Of a stretch of 64,000 nucleotides of DNA, positions 26,602-34,776 are shown one piece after another. Made by a program: the position numbers and the translations under genes. Source of the DNA: DAHUYF01 sp035509275 (GTDB taxonomy: Bacteria > Pseudomonadota > Alphaproteobacteria > ATCC43930 > CGMCC-115725); NCBI GenBank assembly GCA_035509275.1, contig DATJLU010000232.1, positions 10,505 to 74,504 on the forward strand, given 5' to 3'. Each line of letters starts with the position of its first letter. The stretch's first letter is position 1. Below the pieces are notes generated by a model. The model was not told where the DNA came from. It ran no database searches and was given only the letters and a program-made list of their open reading frames with translations.

Positions 26602-27535
26602 CAGGACTCCTGCCGTCGCGCGGCGCGCCAAAGGCGAGCGGGTGCACGCGCTGACCGGCGCCCTGGTCCGCGGCAGAGCGGTGCCGGTGCTGACGGTCGT
26701 GCTTGCTATCGTCGTTATCTGGTACGCCTGTACCGTCTGGCTCAACGCGCCGGGCGTGCTCGACGGCTATGCGCGCGATGGTCGCCCGAGCTGGAGCTTC
26801 GGCGAGCTCATCGCCGACACCATGAGCGCGCCTCGACCGGTGCTGCCGGCACCGCACCAGGTGCTGGCAGAGCTCAATCGGAGCGTACTGGAGGTTGCTC
26901 CGGATTCGCGCCGGAGCCTCGTCTATCACGCTTGGGTGACGCTCTCCTCGGCACTGCTCGGTTTCTGTTTCGGGACCTTGCTCGGCATCATCCTCGCCGT
27001 CGGCATCGTGCATGTCAGGACGCTCGAACGCGCTCTGATGCCCTGGCTCATCGGGTCGCAGACGGTGCCTATCCTGGCCATCGCGCCGATGATCATCGTC
27101 GTGCTGGGATCGATGGGTCTTGTCGGCCTGGTGCCCAAGGCGATCATCTCCGCGTATCTTTGCTTCTTCCCGGTGACCATCGGCATGGTCAAAGGCTTCA
27201 CGTCGCCCGAGCCGCTCCATCTCGATCTCATCCGCACCTATCATGCCGGCACGGCTCAAGTGTTCTGGAAGCTGCGCTGGCCTTCCGCCATCGTCTATCT
27301 CTTCGCCAGCCTCAAGGTCGCGGTCGCACTTGCCATCGTCGGCGCCATCGTCGGCGAGCTGCCGACCGGCGCGCAGGCAGGTCTTGGCGCACGCCTTCTC
27401 ACCGGCTCCTATTACGGTCAGACCGTGCAGATCTGGGCGGCGCTCATCGTCGCCGGCGTCATCGCCGGCCTCTGCGTTGCCGCGCTCGGCCTTGTCGAGC
27501 GGCTGACCTTGCGCCGCATGGGCGGCCGACCGTGA
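26591..27535 (+). CDS. ABC transporter permease (NitT/TauT type), first subunit
   Basis: 314 residues, six predicted membrane helices with the EAA-like loop between helices (HLDLIRTYHAGTAQVFWKLR) that contacts the ATPase. The N-terminal region includes an extracytoplasmic loop (~50-90) before the core domain. Start ATG 26591 overlaps the ATPase gene by 11 bases. Followed by a second permease sharing GTGA at 27532; together they form a heterodimeric channel, as in ThiX- and RutG-independent nucleobase importers. Confidence 0.87.
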   Translation: MKSSRTPAVARRAKGERVHALTGALVRGRAVPVLTVVLAIVVIWYACTVWLNAPGVLDGYARDGRPSWSFGELIADTMSAPRPVLPAPHQVLAELNRSVLEVAPDSRRSLVYHAWVTLSSALLGFCFGTLLGIILAVGIVHVRTLERALMPWLIGSQTVPILAIAPMIIVVLGSMGLVGLVPKAIISAYLCFFPVTIGMVKGFTSPEPLHLDLIRTYHAGTAQVFWKLRWPSAIVYLFASLKVAVALAIVGAIVGELPTGAQAGLGARLLTGSYYGQTVQIWAALIVAGVIAGLCVAALGLVERLTLRRMGGRP

Positions 27536-28644
27536 GGCGCGATCTCACGCTCGGCGGCGCCGTGACGGTGGGGCTCGCTGCGCTCTTCCTGCCACTCGGC
27601 GCGGCCGGCGGCTGGTTACAACATTGGCCGGCCCTGCTCCTCTGGCTGGCCAGCCTCGTCGCCGTCGCGACGCTTCTGCCGCGACGCCTGCCGACGGGAG
27701 GCGCCGCTCTCGCCGCCGCTGCCGCTGCATTTCTCGGCGCCGTCGCGCTGTTCTTGCTGCTCGCCGCCGGCGCGCGCGGAGCGGGAGCGACAGGGCTGTG
27801 GCTGGCGCTGCTCGCCCTTGCTGCGATCGTCTGGCGCGCACTCGAGCGCGGTGCGAGCTGGAGCGCGGCGGCCGGCAGCCGCGTGATCGGCTTGGCGGTG
27901 CCGATGTTCTTCGGTGCCTGGATCCTTTATCTCTGGCAGCTGCTCACGGTGGGCTTCGGCGTACCGGAGGTGTTGTTGCCGGCGCCGAGTGCGATCGCCA
28001 CCGTCACCCTGCACTCGCTGCCGATCATGGGCGAAGATTTCGTCCAGACCTTCATCCGTTCGATGATCCCGGGTTATGTCATCGGCTGCGGTGCCGGCTT
28101 CCTCGTCGGAGTACTGATCGACCGCCTCCCCTTCCTGCAACGCGGCCTGTTGCCGATCGGTAATTTCGCCAGCGCGCTGCCGATCGTGGGCGTCGCGCCG
28201 ATCATGGTGATGTGGTTCGGCTTCGACTGGCAGTCGAAGGCGGCGGTGGTCGTCGTCATGACCTTCTTCCCGATGCTGGTGAACACCATCGCCGGCCTTG
28301 GCGCGCTGCCGCGCATCGAGCGCGACTTGATGCGCACCTACGCCGCGAGCTACGCGCAGACGCTGGCGAAGGCGCGGCTCCCCGCCGCGCTGCCGTTTCT
28401 TTTCAACGCCTTCAAGGTGAACTCGACCTTGGCGCTGATCGGCGCCATTGTCGCGGAGTTCTTTGGCACGCCGATCGTGGGGATGGGCTTCCGCATCTCG
28501 ACGAGCGTTGGCCGCATGGACATTCCGCTGGTATGGGCGACGATTGTGCTGGCGGCAGTGACAGGTTCGACCACCTACGGCGCCATCGCGCTGATCGAGC
28601 GCAGCCTGACCTTCTGGCATCCGTCGTTCCGCAGGGCATCGTAG
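27532..28644 (+). CDS. ABC transporter permease (NitT/TauT type), second subunit with extra N-terminal helices
   Basis: 370 residues starting at a GTG that overlaps the previous stop (GTGA). The C-terminal ~250 residues are a standard permease core with the EAA-like loop IERDLMRTYAASYAQTLAKA and VNSTLALIGAIVAEFFG. The first ~115 residues add about four very Ala/Leu-rich hydrophobic segments not usual in this family, making it longer than its partner. The extension is in frame and continuous, so it looks like a real fusion or an annexed membrane module; the alternative is a start nearer 27900, where no good ribosome site is seen. Confidence 0.82.
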   Translation: MRRDLTLGGAVTVGLAALFLPLGAAGGWLQHWPALLLWLASLVAVATLLPRRLPTGGAALAAAAAAFLGAVALFLLLAAGARGAGATGLWLALLALAAIVWRALERGASWSAAAGSRVIGLAVPMFFGAWILYLWQLLTVGFGVPEVLLPAPSAIATVTLHSLPIMGEDFVQTFIRSMIPGYVIGCGAGFLVGVLIDRLPFLQRGLLPIGNFASALPIVGVAPIMVMWFGFDWQSKAAVVVVMTFFPMLVNTIAGLGALPRIERDLMRTYAASYAQTLAKARLPAALPFLFNAFKVNSTLALIGAIVAEFFGTPIVGMGFRISTSVGRMDIPLVWATIVLAAVTGSTTYGAIALIERSLTFWHPSFRRAS

Positions 28645-28670
28645 ATGGCATTGGAGGAGGAGAAGGGATC

Positions 28671-29687
28671 ATGAGGATCATGTTGCTGAGCATCGTCGCC
28701 GCCGCGCTCGTCACGGCAGGGACGGCACGCGCCGCTGAACCGGTGACGGTGCAACTCAAATGGGTCGCCGACGCGCAATTCGCCGGCTATTTCGTCGCCA
28801 AGGACAAGGGCTTTTACAAGGACGCTGGGCTCGACGTTACCGTGAAGCCGGGCGGACCCGATATCGCGCCCGAGCAGGTGCTGGCGGCGGGTGGCGCAGA
28901 CGTCATCGTCGATTGGATGCCGGCGGCGCTGGCGGTGCGCGAGAAGGGCGTGCCGCTGGTCAATATCTCGCAGACCTTCCAGCGCTCCGGCCTCGAGCTC
29001 ACCTGCCTCAAATCGACCGGCATCACCTCGCCGGCACAGTTTCCCGGGCACACGCTCGGCGTCTGGTTCGCCGGCAACGAATATCCTTTTCTCGCCTGGA
29101 TGGCCAAGCTGAACATCCCGACAAACGGCGGCGCCAAGGGCGTCACGGTGCTGAAGCAGGGCTTCAACGTCGATCCGCTGCTGCAGAAGCAGGCCGCCTG
29201 TATCTCGACCATGAGCTACAACGAATATTGGCAGGTGATCGAAGCGGGCGTGAAACCCGCCGATCTCGTCGTCTTCAAATACTCGGATGAAGGGGTGGCG
29301 ACGCTCGAGGATGGCCTCTATGCGCTCGGCACCAAGCTCGGCGATAAAAAATTCGCCGACAAACTCGCACGCTTCGTCGCCGCCTCAAATCGCGGCTGGG
29401 CCTACGCCGTGAAGCACCCCGACGAAGCCGTGAAGATCGTGCTCGACAACGACACGACCGGCGCTCAGACCGAGCTGCACCAAAAGCACATGATGGCCGA
29501 GGTGGCGAGGCTCATCACCGACTCGAAAGAGCCGATCGGCTATCTCGCTCCCGCGGCCTATGAGCGGACGGTGAGTGTGCTGCTCGCTTCCTCGTCGACG
29601 CCGGTCATCACCAAGAAGCCGGAAGGGGCCTGGACGCACGCGATCTACGACGCGTCGAAAAAGTATTGGAACCCCGGCACCAAGTAA
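28671..29687 (+). CDS. NMT1/THI5-like ABC substrate-binding protein
   Basis: 338 residues with a Sec signal peptide (MLLSIVAAALVTAGTARAA). The mature start VTVQLKWVADAQFAGYFVAK is the classic NMT1/THI5 opening, a fold that binds pyrimidine precursors, nitrate, taurine and other small ligands. Start ATG 28671 follows GGAGGAGGAG. It completes the importer with the ATPase and two permeases. Given preTA, a nucleobase such as uracil, or a hydantoin/dihydropyrimidine, is the most likely ligand; this is inference from context. Confidence 0.9.
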   Translation: MRIMLLSIVAAALVTAGTARAAEPVTVQLKWVADAQFAGYFVAKDKGFYKDAGLDVTVKPGGPDIAPEQVLAAGGADVIVDWMPAALAVREKGVPLVNISQTFQRSGLELTCLKSTGITSPAQFPGHTLGVWFAGNEYPFLAWMAKLNIPTNGGAKGVTVLKQGFNVDPLLQKQAACISTMSYNEYWQVIEAGVKPADLVVFKYSDEGVATLEDGLYALGTKLGDKKFADKLARFVAASNRGWAYAVKHPDEAVKIVLDNDTTGAQTELHQKHMMAEVARLITDSKEPIGYLAPAAYERTVSVLLASSSTPVITKKPEGAWTHAIYDASKKYWNPGTK

Positions 29688-29711
29688 GCGCGCCCGAGCG
29701 CAGCCGCGACG

Positions 29712-29747
29712 AACCGCGCCCGGTTCGAAGCGGCTTGCCGGGCGGTT
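29712..29747. terminator. Hairpin between convergent transcription units
   Basis: AACCGCGCCCGG (29712-29723) pairs with CCGGGCGGTT (29738-29747), a 10-bp GC-rich stem with one or two bulged bases and a 14-base loop. It lies in the 110-base gap where the importer operon and the nitrilase gene meet tail to tail. There is no T tract, so it may be a bidirectional stop aided by Rho. Confidence 0.45.
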
Positions 29748-29768
29748 GCGCGCTTATGCCACTCAGGA

Positions 29769-29800
29769 GTTCAACTCGCCGTCAGTTCAACTCGCCGTCA
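29769..29800. repeat. 16-bp tandem duplication at the 3' end of the nitrilase gene
   Basis: GTTCAACTCGCCGTCA occurs twice head to tail (29769-29784 and 29785-29800). The second copy includes the minus-strand stop codon of the beta-ureidopropionase gene, so the duplication repeats the end of that gene plus a second stop. Confidence 0.9.
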
Positions 29801-30661
29801 GATCGCGGCCAGGCCACCGTAAGTCTCGGGCCGCCGGTCGCGAAAGAACTGCCAGAGATTGCGCACCTCGCGTACCATCTCCCAATCCATCTCGGCGGTC
29901 AGCAGCTCGTCGCGGTCCTCGCTCGCCTTGGCGATGATCTGGCCGCGCGGGTTGACGAAATAGGCCGAGCCATAGAAGCGGCCGATGTTCCACGGCTGCT
30001 CGGTGCCGACGCGGTTGACGGCGCCGATATAGCAGCCATTCGCGACCGCCGCCGCCGGCTGCTCGAGCTCCCAGAGATATTGGCTCAGCCCCGCCACCGT
30101 CGCCGAGGGATTGACGATATATTCGGCGCCGTTGAGCGCGAGCGCGCGCCAACCCTCGGGAAAGTGCCGATCGTAGCAGATATAGACGCCGAGCTTGCAA
30201 TACGCGGTCTGGAACACGGGATAGCCGCTGTTGCCCGGTTTGAAGAAAAACTTCTCGTAGAAGCCCGCAACCTGCGGAATATGCGTCTTGCGGTACTTGC
30301 CCAGATATTTACCATCGGCGTCGATGACGGCGGCGGCGTTGTAGTAGACGCCGGTTATGTCCTCTTCGTAGATTGGCGCCACGATCACCATGCTGTGCTT
30401 GCGCGCCAGCTCTTGCATCAGCCTGGTGGTGGGGCCTTCCGGAATGCGCTCCACCGCCGCGTACCATTTCGCGTCCTGGCTGGGACAGAAATAGGGCTGA
30501 GTGAAAACCTCCTGAAGGCAGAGCACCTGGACCCGCGCCCGTCCCGCCGCCTCGATCAGCGGCAGATGCGCCGCAATCATGCGCTCGCGGATTTCGCCGG
30601 GCGACATCTCGGTGTCGCCTTTGAGGCTCATTTGGATAAGCCCGCCCTTGAGCCTGGTCAC
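29798..30661 (-). CDS. Beta-ureidopropionase (nitrilase superfamily)
   Basis: 287 residues from the GTG at 30661, which gives the family opening TRLKGGLIQM. Carbon-nitrogen hydrolase with the Glu-Lys-Cys triad: E51 in VLCLQEVF, K125 in KYRKTHIP and C162 in YICYDRHFPEG. The close fit to N-carbamoyl-beta-alanine amidohydrolases (YNAAAVIDADGKYLGKYRK, PWNIGRFYGSAYFVNPRGQ) points to the third step of reductive pyrimidine breakdown. It follows the dihydropyrimidinase gene by 8 bases in one operon. The longer open frame upstream is dihydropyrimidinase shadow. Confidence 0.9.
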   Translation of the reverse strand: MTRLKGGLIQMSLKGDTEMSPGEIRERMIAAHLPLIEAAGRARVQVLCLQEVFTQPYFCPSQDAKWYAAVERIPEGPTTRLMQELARKHSMVIVAPIYEEDITGVYYNAAAVIDADGKYLGKYRKTHIPQVAGFYEKFFFKPGNSGYPVFQTAYCKLGVYICYDRHFPEGWRALALNGAEYIVNPSATVAGLSQYLWELEQPAAAVANGCYIGAVNRVGTEQPWNIGRFYGSAYFVNPRGQIIAKASEDRDELLTAEMDWEMVREVRNLWQFFRDRRPETYGGLAAI

Positions 30662-30669
30662 GGCCGTCC

Positions 30670-32121
30670 CTATTCGGCTGCGTCGCGCAGCGCCGGGAGC
30701 GGCCGCTCCCGCGCGGTTTTCTGCAGCAACGCCGTGTAATAGGCAGGGAAGGGCGGCCGGTCGACATAGCGCCCTGCCCCTTTGACGCTGCGCAGCTCGC
30801 CGTCGCGCCAGAGGATCTTGCCTTGCGACACGGTGACGACGTTGACGCCTTCGACCTCCATGCCCTCGAAGATGTTGAAATCGATCTTCTGATGGTGCGT
30901 CTTGGCCGAGATGCGCCGTGTCCTCTTGGGATCCCAGACCACGAGATCGGCGTCCGATCCGGCGGCAATGACGCCCTTGCGCGGATAGATGTTGAAGATT
31001 TTGGCAGCGTTGGCGGAAGTTGCCGCAACGAACTCGTTTGGGGTCAGCCGGCCGGTATTGACGCCGTGATGCCACAGCACCTGCATGCGGTCCTCGACGC
31101 CGCCCGTACCGTTCGGGATCTTGGTGAAGTCGTCGCGCCCCATCGCCTTCTGCGGCGCGCAGAAGCAGCAGTGGTCGGTCGCCGTGGTCTGTACATGGCC
31201 CGCCTGGAGCGCCCGCCACAGTGCCGCCTGATGTTCTTTCGGGCGGAAAGGCGGACTCATGACATAGGCCGCGGCGGTGGCGAAATCCTTGTTCCGGTAG
31301 ACGCTGTCGTCGACCAGCAGATGGCCCGCCAGCACTTCGCCGAAGACGCGCTGGCCCTCGCCGCGCGCGCGCGCGATCGCCTCGACGGCCTCGTGGCAGG
31401 AATTGTGGACGATATAGAGCGGCACCGCCAGCACTTGCGCCAGGCGGATGGCGCGGTTGGCGGCCTCGCCTTCGACGGCGGGCGGACGCGACAGCGGATG
31501 TCCTTCGGGGCCGGTGATGCCGGCCTTGATCAGCTCCTGCTGCAGATGAAACACGAGCTCGCCGTTCTCGGCATGAACGGTGCAGAGTGCGCCCAACTGG
31601 CGCGCGCGCGTGAAGCTGTTCACCAGGATCTCGTCATCCGCCATGATGGCATTCTTGTACGCCATGAAATGCTTGAAGCTGTTGACGCCGTGCTTTTCGA
31701 CGAGCGTTCCCATATCGCGCGATACGCTCTCGTCCCACCAGGTGACGGCCACGTGGAAGCTGTAATCGGTCGCCGCCTTCTCGGCCCAGCCGCGCCATTT
31801 GTTGTAGGCGTCGAGCAGCTTCTCCTTCGGATTGGGGATGACGAAATCGATGATCATCGTGGTGCCGCCGGCCGCCGCGGCCGAGGTGCCGGAGAAGAAA
31901 TCCTCCGAGGCGACCGTACCCATGAAGGGCAGTTCCATGTGGGTATGCGGGTCGATGCCGCCCGGCATGACATAGGCGCCGCCCGCATCGATCGTCTCGG
32001 CGCCGCCGGGCACCGGAAGATCGGGTGCTACGGCCTTGATCACGCCGCCCTCGACGAGGACGTCGGCGCGCTGGCTCGCGTCGGCATTCACCACCGTGCC
32101 ACCGCGGATCAGGATCGCCAT
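30670..32121 (-). CDS. hydA: Dihydropyrimidinase / D-hydantoinase
   Basis: Opens the ring of dihydrouracil/dihydrothymine to N-carbamoyl-beta-amino acids. 483 residues from ATG 32121, preceded by GGAGGG (an in-frame ATG at 32133 lies before that site). Binuclear metal site complete: H59 and H61 in DPHTH, carbamylated K156 in FMAYK, H183 in VHAENG, H239 in IVHNSC and D316 in TATDHC. The length fits the family. First gene of a two-gene minus-strand operon with beta-ureidopropionase and preceded by a RutR-type operator, so it should be co-regulated with preTA. Confidence 0.93.
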   Translation of the reverse strand: MAILIRGGTVVNADASQRADVLVEGGVIKAVAPDLPVPGGAETIDAGGAYVMPGGIDPHTHMELPFMGTVASEDFFSGTSAAAAGGTTMIIDFVIPNPKEKLLDAYNKWRGWAEKAATDYSFHVAVTWWDESVSRDMGTLVEKHGVNSFKHFMAYKNAIMADDEILVNSFTRARQLGALCTVHAENGELVFHLQQELIKAGITGPEGHPLSRPPAVEGEAANRAIRLAQVLAVPLYIVHNSCHEAVEAIARARGEGQRVFGEVLAGHLLVDDSVYRNKDFATAAAYVMSPPFRPKEHQAALWRALQAGHVQTTATDHCCFCAPQKAMGRDDFTKIPNGTGGVEDRMQVLWHHGVNTGRLTPNEFVAATSANAAKIFNIYPRKGVIAAGSDADLVVWDPKRTRRISAKTHHQKIDFNIFEGMEVEGVNVVTVSQGKILWRDGELRSVKGAGRYVDRPPFPAYYTALLQKTARERPLPALRDAAE

Positions 32122-32162
32122 CGCACCCTCCATCAGGATTTCCCGAAAAGCCTACGCCAAGC

Positions 32163-32178
32163 TTGACCATTCGATCAA
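32163..32178. promoter_or_regulatory. Predicted RutR-type operator upstream of hydA
   Basis: TTGACCATTCGATCAA: the left half TTGACCA is a perfect RutR half-site and the right half matches 5 of 7. It starts 42 bases upstream of the dihydropyrimidinase ATG and differs from the site at 21787 at only 3 of 16 positions. Confidence 0.7.
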
Positions 32179-32395
32179 GCAAGCCGAACGACGCGACCCG
32201 GGTCGCACAACGCCTACCCTCGCCGAGCGCGAGCTCAGCAGCAGCTTGATCATGCTCGGGCTCACGAGGCGGCTGATGGAGCCGGTGACGGACGCAACCG
32301 CGAGGGGACGGGGCCGATTGGTCTCGACCGGAAGCGCCGGGTCCTTTCCGGCATGGCCGCGAGAGGGCTACGGGCACCGCCCGCGCGGCCCGTCG

Positions 32396-32407
32396 TTAAC
32401 CTTAACC
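32396..32407. promoter_or_regulatory. Tandem TTAACC hexamers in the gap before the 32496 gene
   Basis: TTAACCTTAACC lies about 90 bases upstream of the small gene at 32496, in a 374-base gap (32122-32495) that otherwise holds only the RutR-like site. TTAACC resembles alphaproteobacterial CtrA half-sites, but the usual 7-base spacer is absent, so the assignment is weak. Confidence 0.3.
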
Positions 32408-32495
32408 GAGGCGTCGCCGCAACCCGGCCAGGCGAAACCGAGTGCGGATTTTGTTAACGCTCGGCAATTACCCTCGCAGGCGAAGGAGATTGCCC

Positions 32496-32783
32496 TTGGC
32501 CTCTTGGCTCGATCACGAAGACGCAAAGGCGGTCGCCGTGCTGGCGACGGCGACGGTGCGCCAGCTCGGCCGCACTTCACCAGTCGTGGCAAGCCTGCAG
32601 CGGCTGCTGCGCGAGCGCAGCAAGGACGCTTATGAAGACGCTTGCGACAGCTTCGACGAGCTCGACGCCGATGTGCGCGCGCGCATCGCCACGAGCGCGC
32701 CCACCATCGCTCGCACCCGCTTGCGCCGCAAGCGCCCGCCCAACACACTCGGCGGCATCCTGGGTGCGATCAACCGGCGCTAG
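32496..32783 (+). CDS. Hypothetical protein, 95 residues
   Basis: Family not recognised. I place the start at TTG 32496 because GAAGGAG lies 7 bases before it; an ATG at 32442 in the same frame has no ribosome site and adds an arginine-rich stretch. The protein is alpha-helical and charged, opening LASWLDHEDAKAVAVLATAT, acidic in the middle (DSFDELDADVRARI) and basic at the end (RLRRKRPPNTLGGILGAINRR). No signal peptide or membrane segment. It stands alone between the divergent hydA operon and the convergent pca operon. A small regulatory or nucleic-acid-associated role is possible but not shown. Confidence 0.55.
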   Translation: MASWLDHEDAKAVAVLATATVRQLGRTSPVVASLQRLLRERSKDAYEDACDSFDELDADVRARIATSAPTIARTRLRRKRPPNTLGGILGAINRR

Positions 32784-32815
32784 GCGCGCCGGGCTAGGTC
32801 TCGTCTCAGCACAAC

Positions 32816-34180
32816 TCAACCGCTCGGCACGACCGCCCCGGCATGCGCGAGCACGCGGTCGATGACCCCGTCGCACTCGCCGAGATAGCTCGCGGGATCG
32901 GTGAGGCGGTCGAGGGCGGCGCGGTCGAGATAGGGCTTCACCGCGCCATCTTCGGCGAGCATCTCGGCGAGCGGACGCTTTCGCTCGATGGCGCGGTCGC
33001 AAGCCTGCTGCACGACGTGATGCGCCGTGTCGCGGCCGATCGCCTCCGCCAGCGCCATCATCACCGCTTCGGCCATGATCAGCCCTTCATGCAGATCGAG
33101 ATTGCGGCGCATCTTTGCGGCATCGACGGTCAGTCCTTCGGCCAGCACCGCGCCATGCTCGAGCGCGCCGGCGCTCAGCACGAAGATCTGCGGCAGCGCC
33201 AGCCACTCGCTCTGCCACGGACCGGTGGCGCGCTCGTGGTCCTGCGCCATCGCATTCAGCAGCAGCGGCACCAGCGCGTGCACGCCGCGCGCAGCCGCGA
33301 TGACATATTCGCAGGCGATCGGGTTGCGCTTCTGCGGCATGGTGCTGGAGCCGCCGCGGCCGCTCTGATGCGGCTCGAAGGCCTCGCCCAACTCGCTCTG
33401 CATCAGCAGCATGACGTCGGTGGCGAGCTTGGCGAGGCTGCCGCAGACGAGTCCCAGAAACGCCGCCGCCTCGACGACGCGCGCACGGTCGACATGCCAG
33501 GGCGCCGCCGGCGCGGCCAGGCCGAGCTCGGCCGCGAGCGCTTCCGCCACCGCCCTCCCCTTGGCGCCGAGCGAGGCGAGCGTGCCGACGGCGCCGCCGA
33601 ACTGAAGCGTCAGCACGCGCGGCCGCAGCTCCGCCAGCCGCGCAAGGTGGTCGACGAGCGGTGCGAGCCAGACCGCGACCTTGTAGCCGAAGGTGATCGG
33701 AAGGGCGTGCTGGAGATGCGTGCGCCCCGCCATCACCGTGCCGCGATGGCGCCGCGCCTGCTCGGCGAGGCCGGCAACGACACGGCGGAGGCTCGCCTCG
33801 ACCAACGCCAGCCCGTCGCGCATCTGCAGCACCACCGCGCTGTCCATGATGTCCTGCGTGGTGGCGCCCCAATGCACATGGTGCGAGGCCTCGCCGCCCG
33901 CGGCGCGGCCCAGCGCCTTCACCAGCCCGACGACGGGATAGCCGACAGTGCGCGCGCTCTTGCCGATCTCGGCAAGCGAGATGCGCTCGAGCTTTGCCGC
34001 GGCCGTGATCGCATCGGCCGATGCCGCGGGGATGAGGCCGAGCCGCGCCTCGACCCGCGCCAGCGCCGCCTCGACATCGAGCATCTTCTGCACGAAGCCT
34101 GCGTCGGAGAACACGGCGCGCATGGCATCGCTGCCGAACAGGCCGCCGAAGACGGTTGAATCCGCGGGATTGACGCTCAT
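32816..34180 (-). CDS. pcaB: 3-carboxy-cis,cis-muconate cycloisomerase
   Basis: 454 residues, fumarase/adenylosuccinate-lyase superfamily. Lactonises 3-carboxymuconate, the product of protocatechuate ring cleavage, to 4-carboxymuconolactone. Signature SSTMPQKRNPIACEY (superfamily GSSxMPxKxNP) and VHWGATTQDIMDSAVVLQMR are typical of PcaB. Start ATG 34180; the frame extends to 34270 into the next gene and is not used. Third gene of the pcaHGB operon, 16 bases after pcaG. Confidence 0.9.
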   Translation of the reverse strand: MSVNPADSTVFGGLFGSDAMRAVFSDAGFVQKMLDVEAALARVEARLGLIPAASADAITAAAKLERISLAEIGKSARTVGYPVVGLVKALGRAAGGEASHHVHWGATTQDIMDSAVVLQMRDGLALVEASLRRVVAGLAEQARRHRGTVMAGRTHLQHALPITFGYKVAVWLAPLVDHLARLAELRPRVLTLQFGGAVGTLASLGAKGRAVAEALAAELGLAAPAAPWHVDRARVVEAAAFLGLVCGSLAKLATDVMLLMQSELGEAFEPHQSGRGGSSTMPQKRNPIACEYVIAAARGVHALVPLLLNAMAQDHERATGPWQSEWLALPQIFVLSAGALEHGAVLAEGLTVDAAKMRRNLDLHEGLIMAEAVMMALAEAIGRDTAHHVVQQACDRAIERKRPLAEMLAEDGAVKPYLDRAALDRLTDPASYLGECDGVIDRVLAHAGAVVPSG

Positions 34181-34196
34181 CGCGCCGAGGCTCCGG

Positions 34197-34775
34197 TCAG
34201 AGGTCGAAAAACGCGGTCTCGCCCTCGCCCTGCAAGACGACGTCGAAGCGGTAGGTCGCGGGTGCGCCATTCACGGGCTGGGCCAGAAGCGTGCGGCGCG
34301 CCGCCGCATCCTCGATGCCGCTCAGCACCGGATCGGCATCGTTCGCTTGCGCCAGGTCGGCGAAGTAAAGCCGCGTCGTCAAATGCTTCAACAGGCCGCG
34401 CGCGAAGATGGTGATGGCGATGTGCGGCGCCTGCAGCGCATTGCCGCGGCCGGGGACAGCGCCCGGCCGCACCGTGGTGAAGCGATAGCGCCCCTCCTTG
34501 TCGGTGAAGGCGCGGCCAAAGCCGACGAAATTGCCATCGACGGGCTTCTCCTGCGGATCCTCGGGATGCCGGTACTTGCCCGCGGCATTGGCCTGCCAGA
34601 GCTCGAGCATGGCATCGGGAACGCCGGCGCCGGCGCCGTCACGCACTTGGCCTTCGATGATGATCCGCTCGCCCAGCGCCTTGCCGCCCTGGGTGAGATC
34701 GGCGAGCTCCGGCCGGGCAAGGCCGACATGGAAGAACGGCCCCACCGTCTGCGACGCCGTCGGCACGCGCTTCAT
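34197..34775 (-). CDS. pcaG: Protocatechuate 3,4-dioxygenase, alpha subunit
   Basis: 192 residues. Intradiol dioxygenase fold; the alpha subunit forms the active-site cavity with PcaH but usually lacks the iron ligands. Seen here: TASQTVGPFFHVGL at the N-terminus, MLELWQANAAGKYRHPED, and GRGNALQAPHIAITIFARGL, where one ligand His is replaced as expected for alpha chains. Starts 1 base after the pcaH stop. Confidence 0.93.
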   Translation of the reverse strand: MKRVPTASQTVGPFFHVGLARPELADLTQGGKALGERIIIEGQVRDGAGAGVPDAMLELWQANAAGKYRHPEDPQEKPVDGNFVGFGRAFTDKEGRYRFTTVRPGAVPGRGNALQAPHIAITIFARGLLKHLTTRLYFADLAQANDADPVLSGIEDAAARRTLLAQPVNGAPATYRFDVVLQGEGETAFFDL

Positions 34776-34776
34776 C

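Noticed and set aside
29798..31219. 473-codon minus-strand frame that would extend the beta-ureidopropionase
   Set aside because: The N-terminal half is an out-of-frame reading of the dihydropyrimidinase gene; the nitrilase homology begins at the GTG at 30661.
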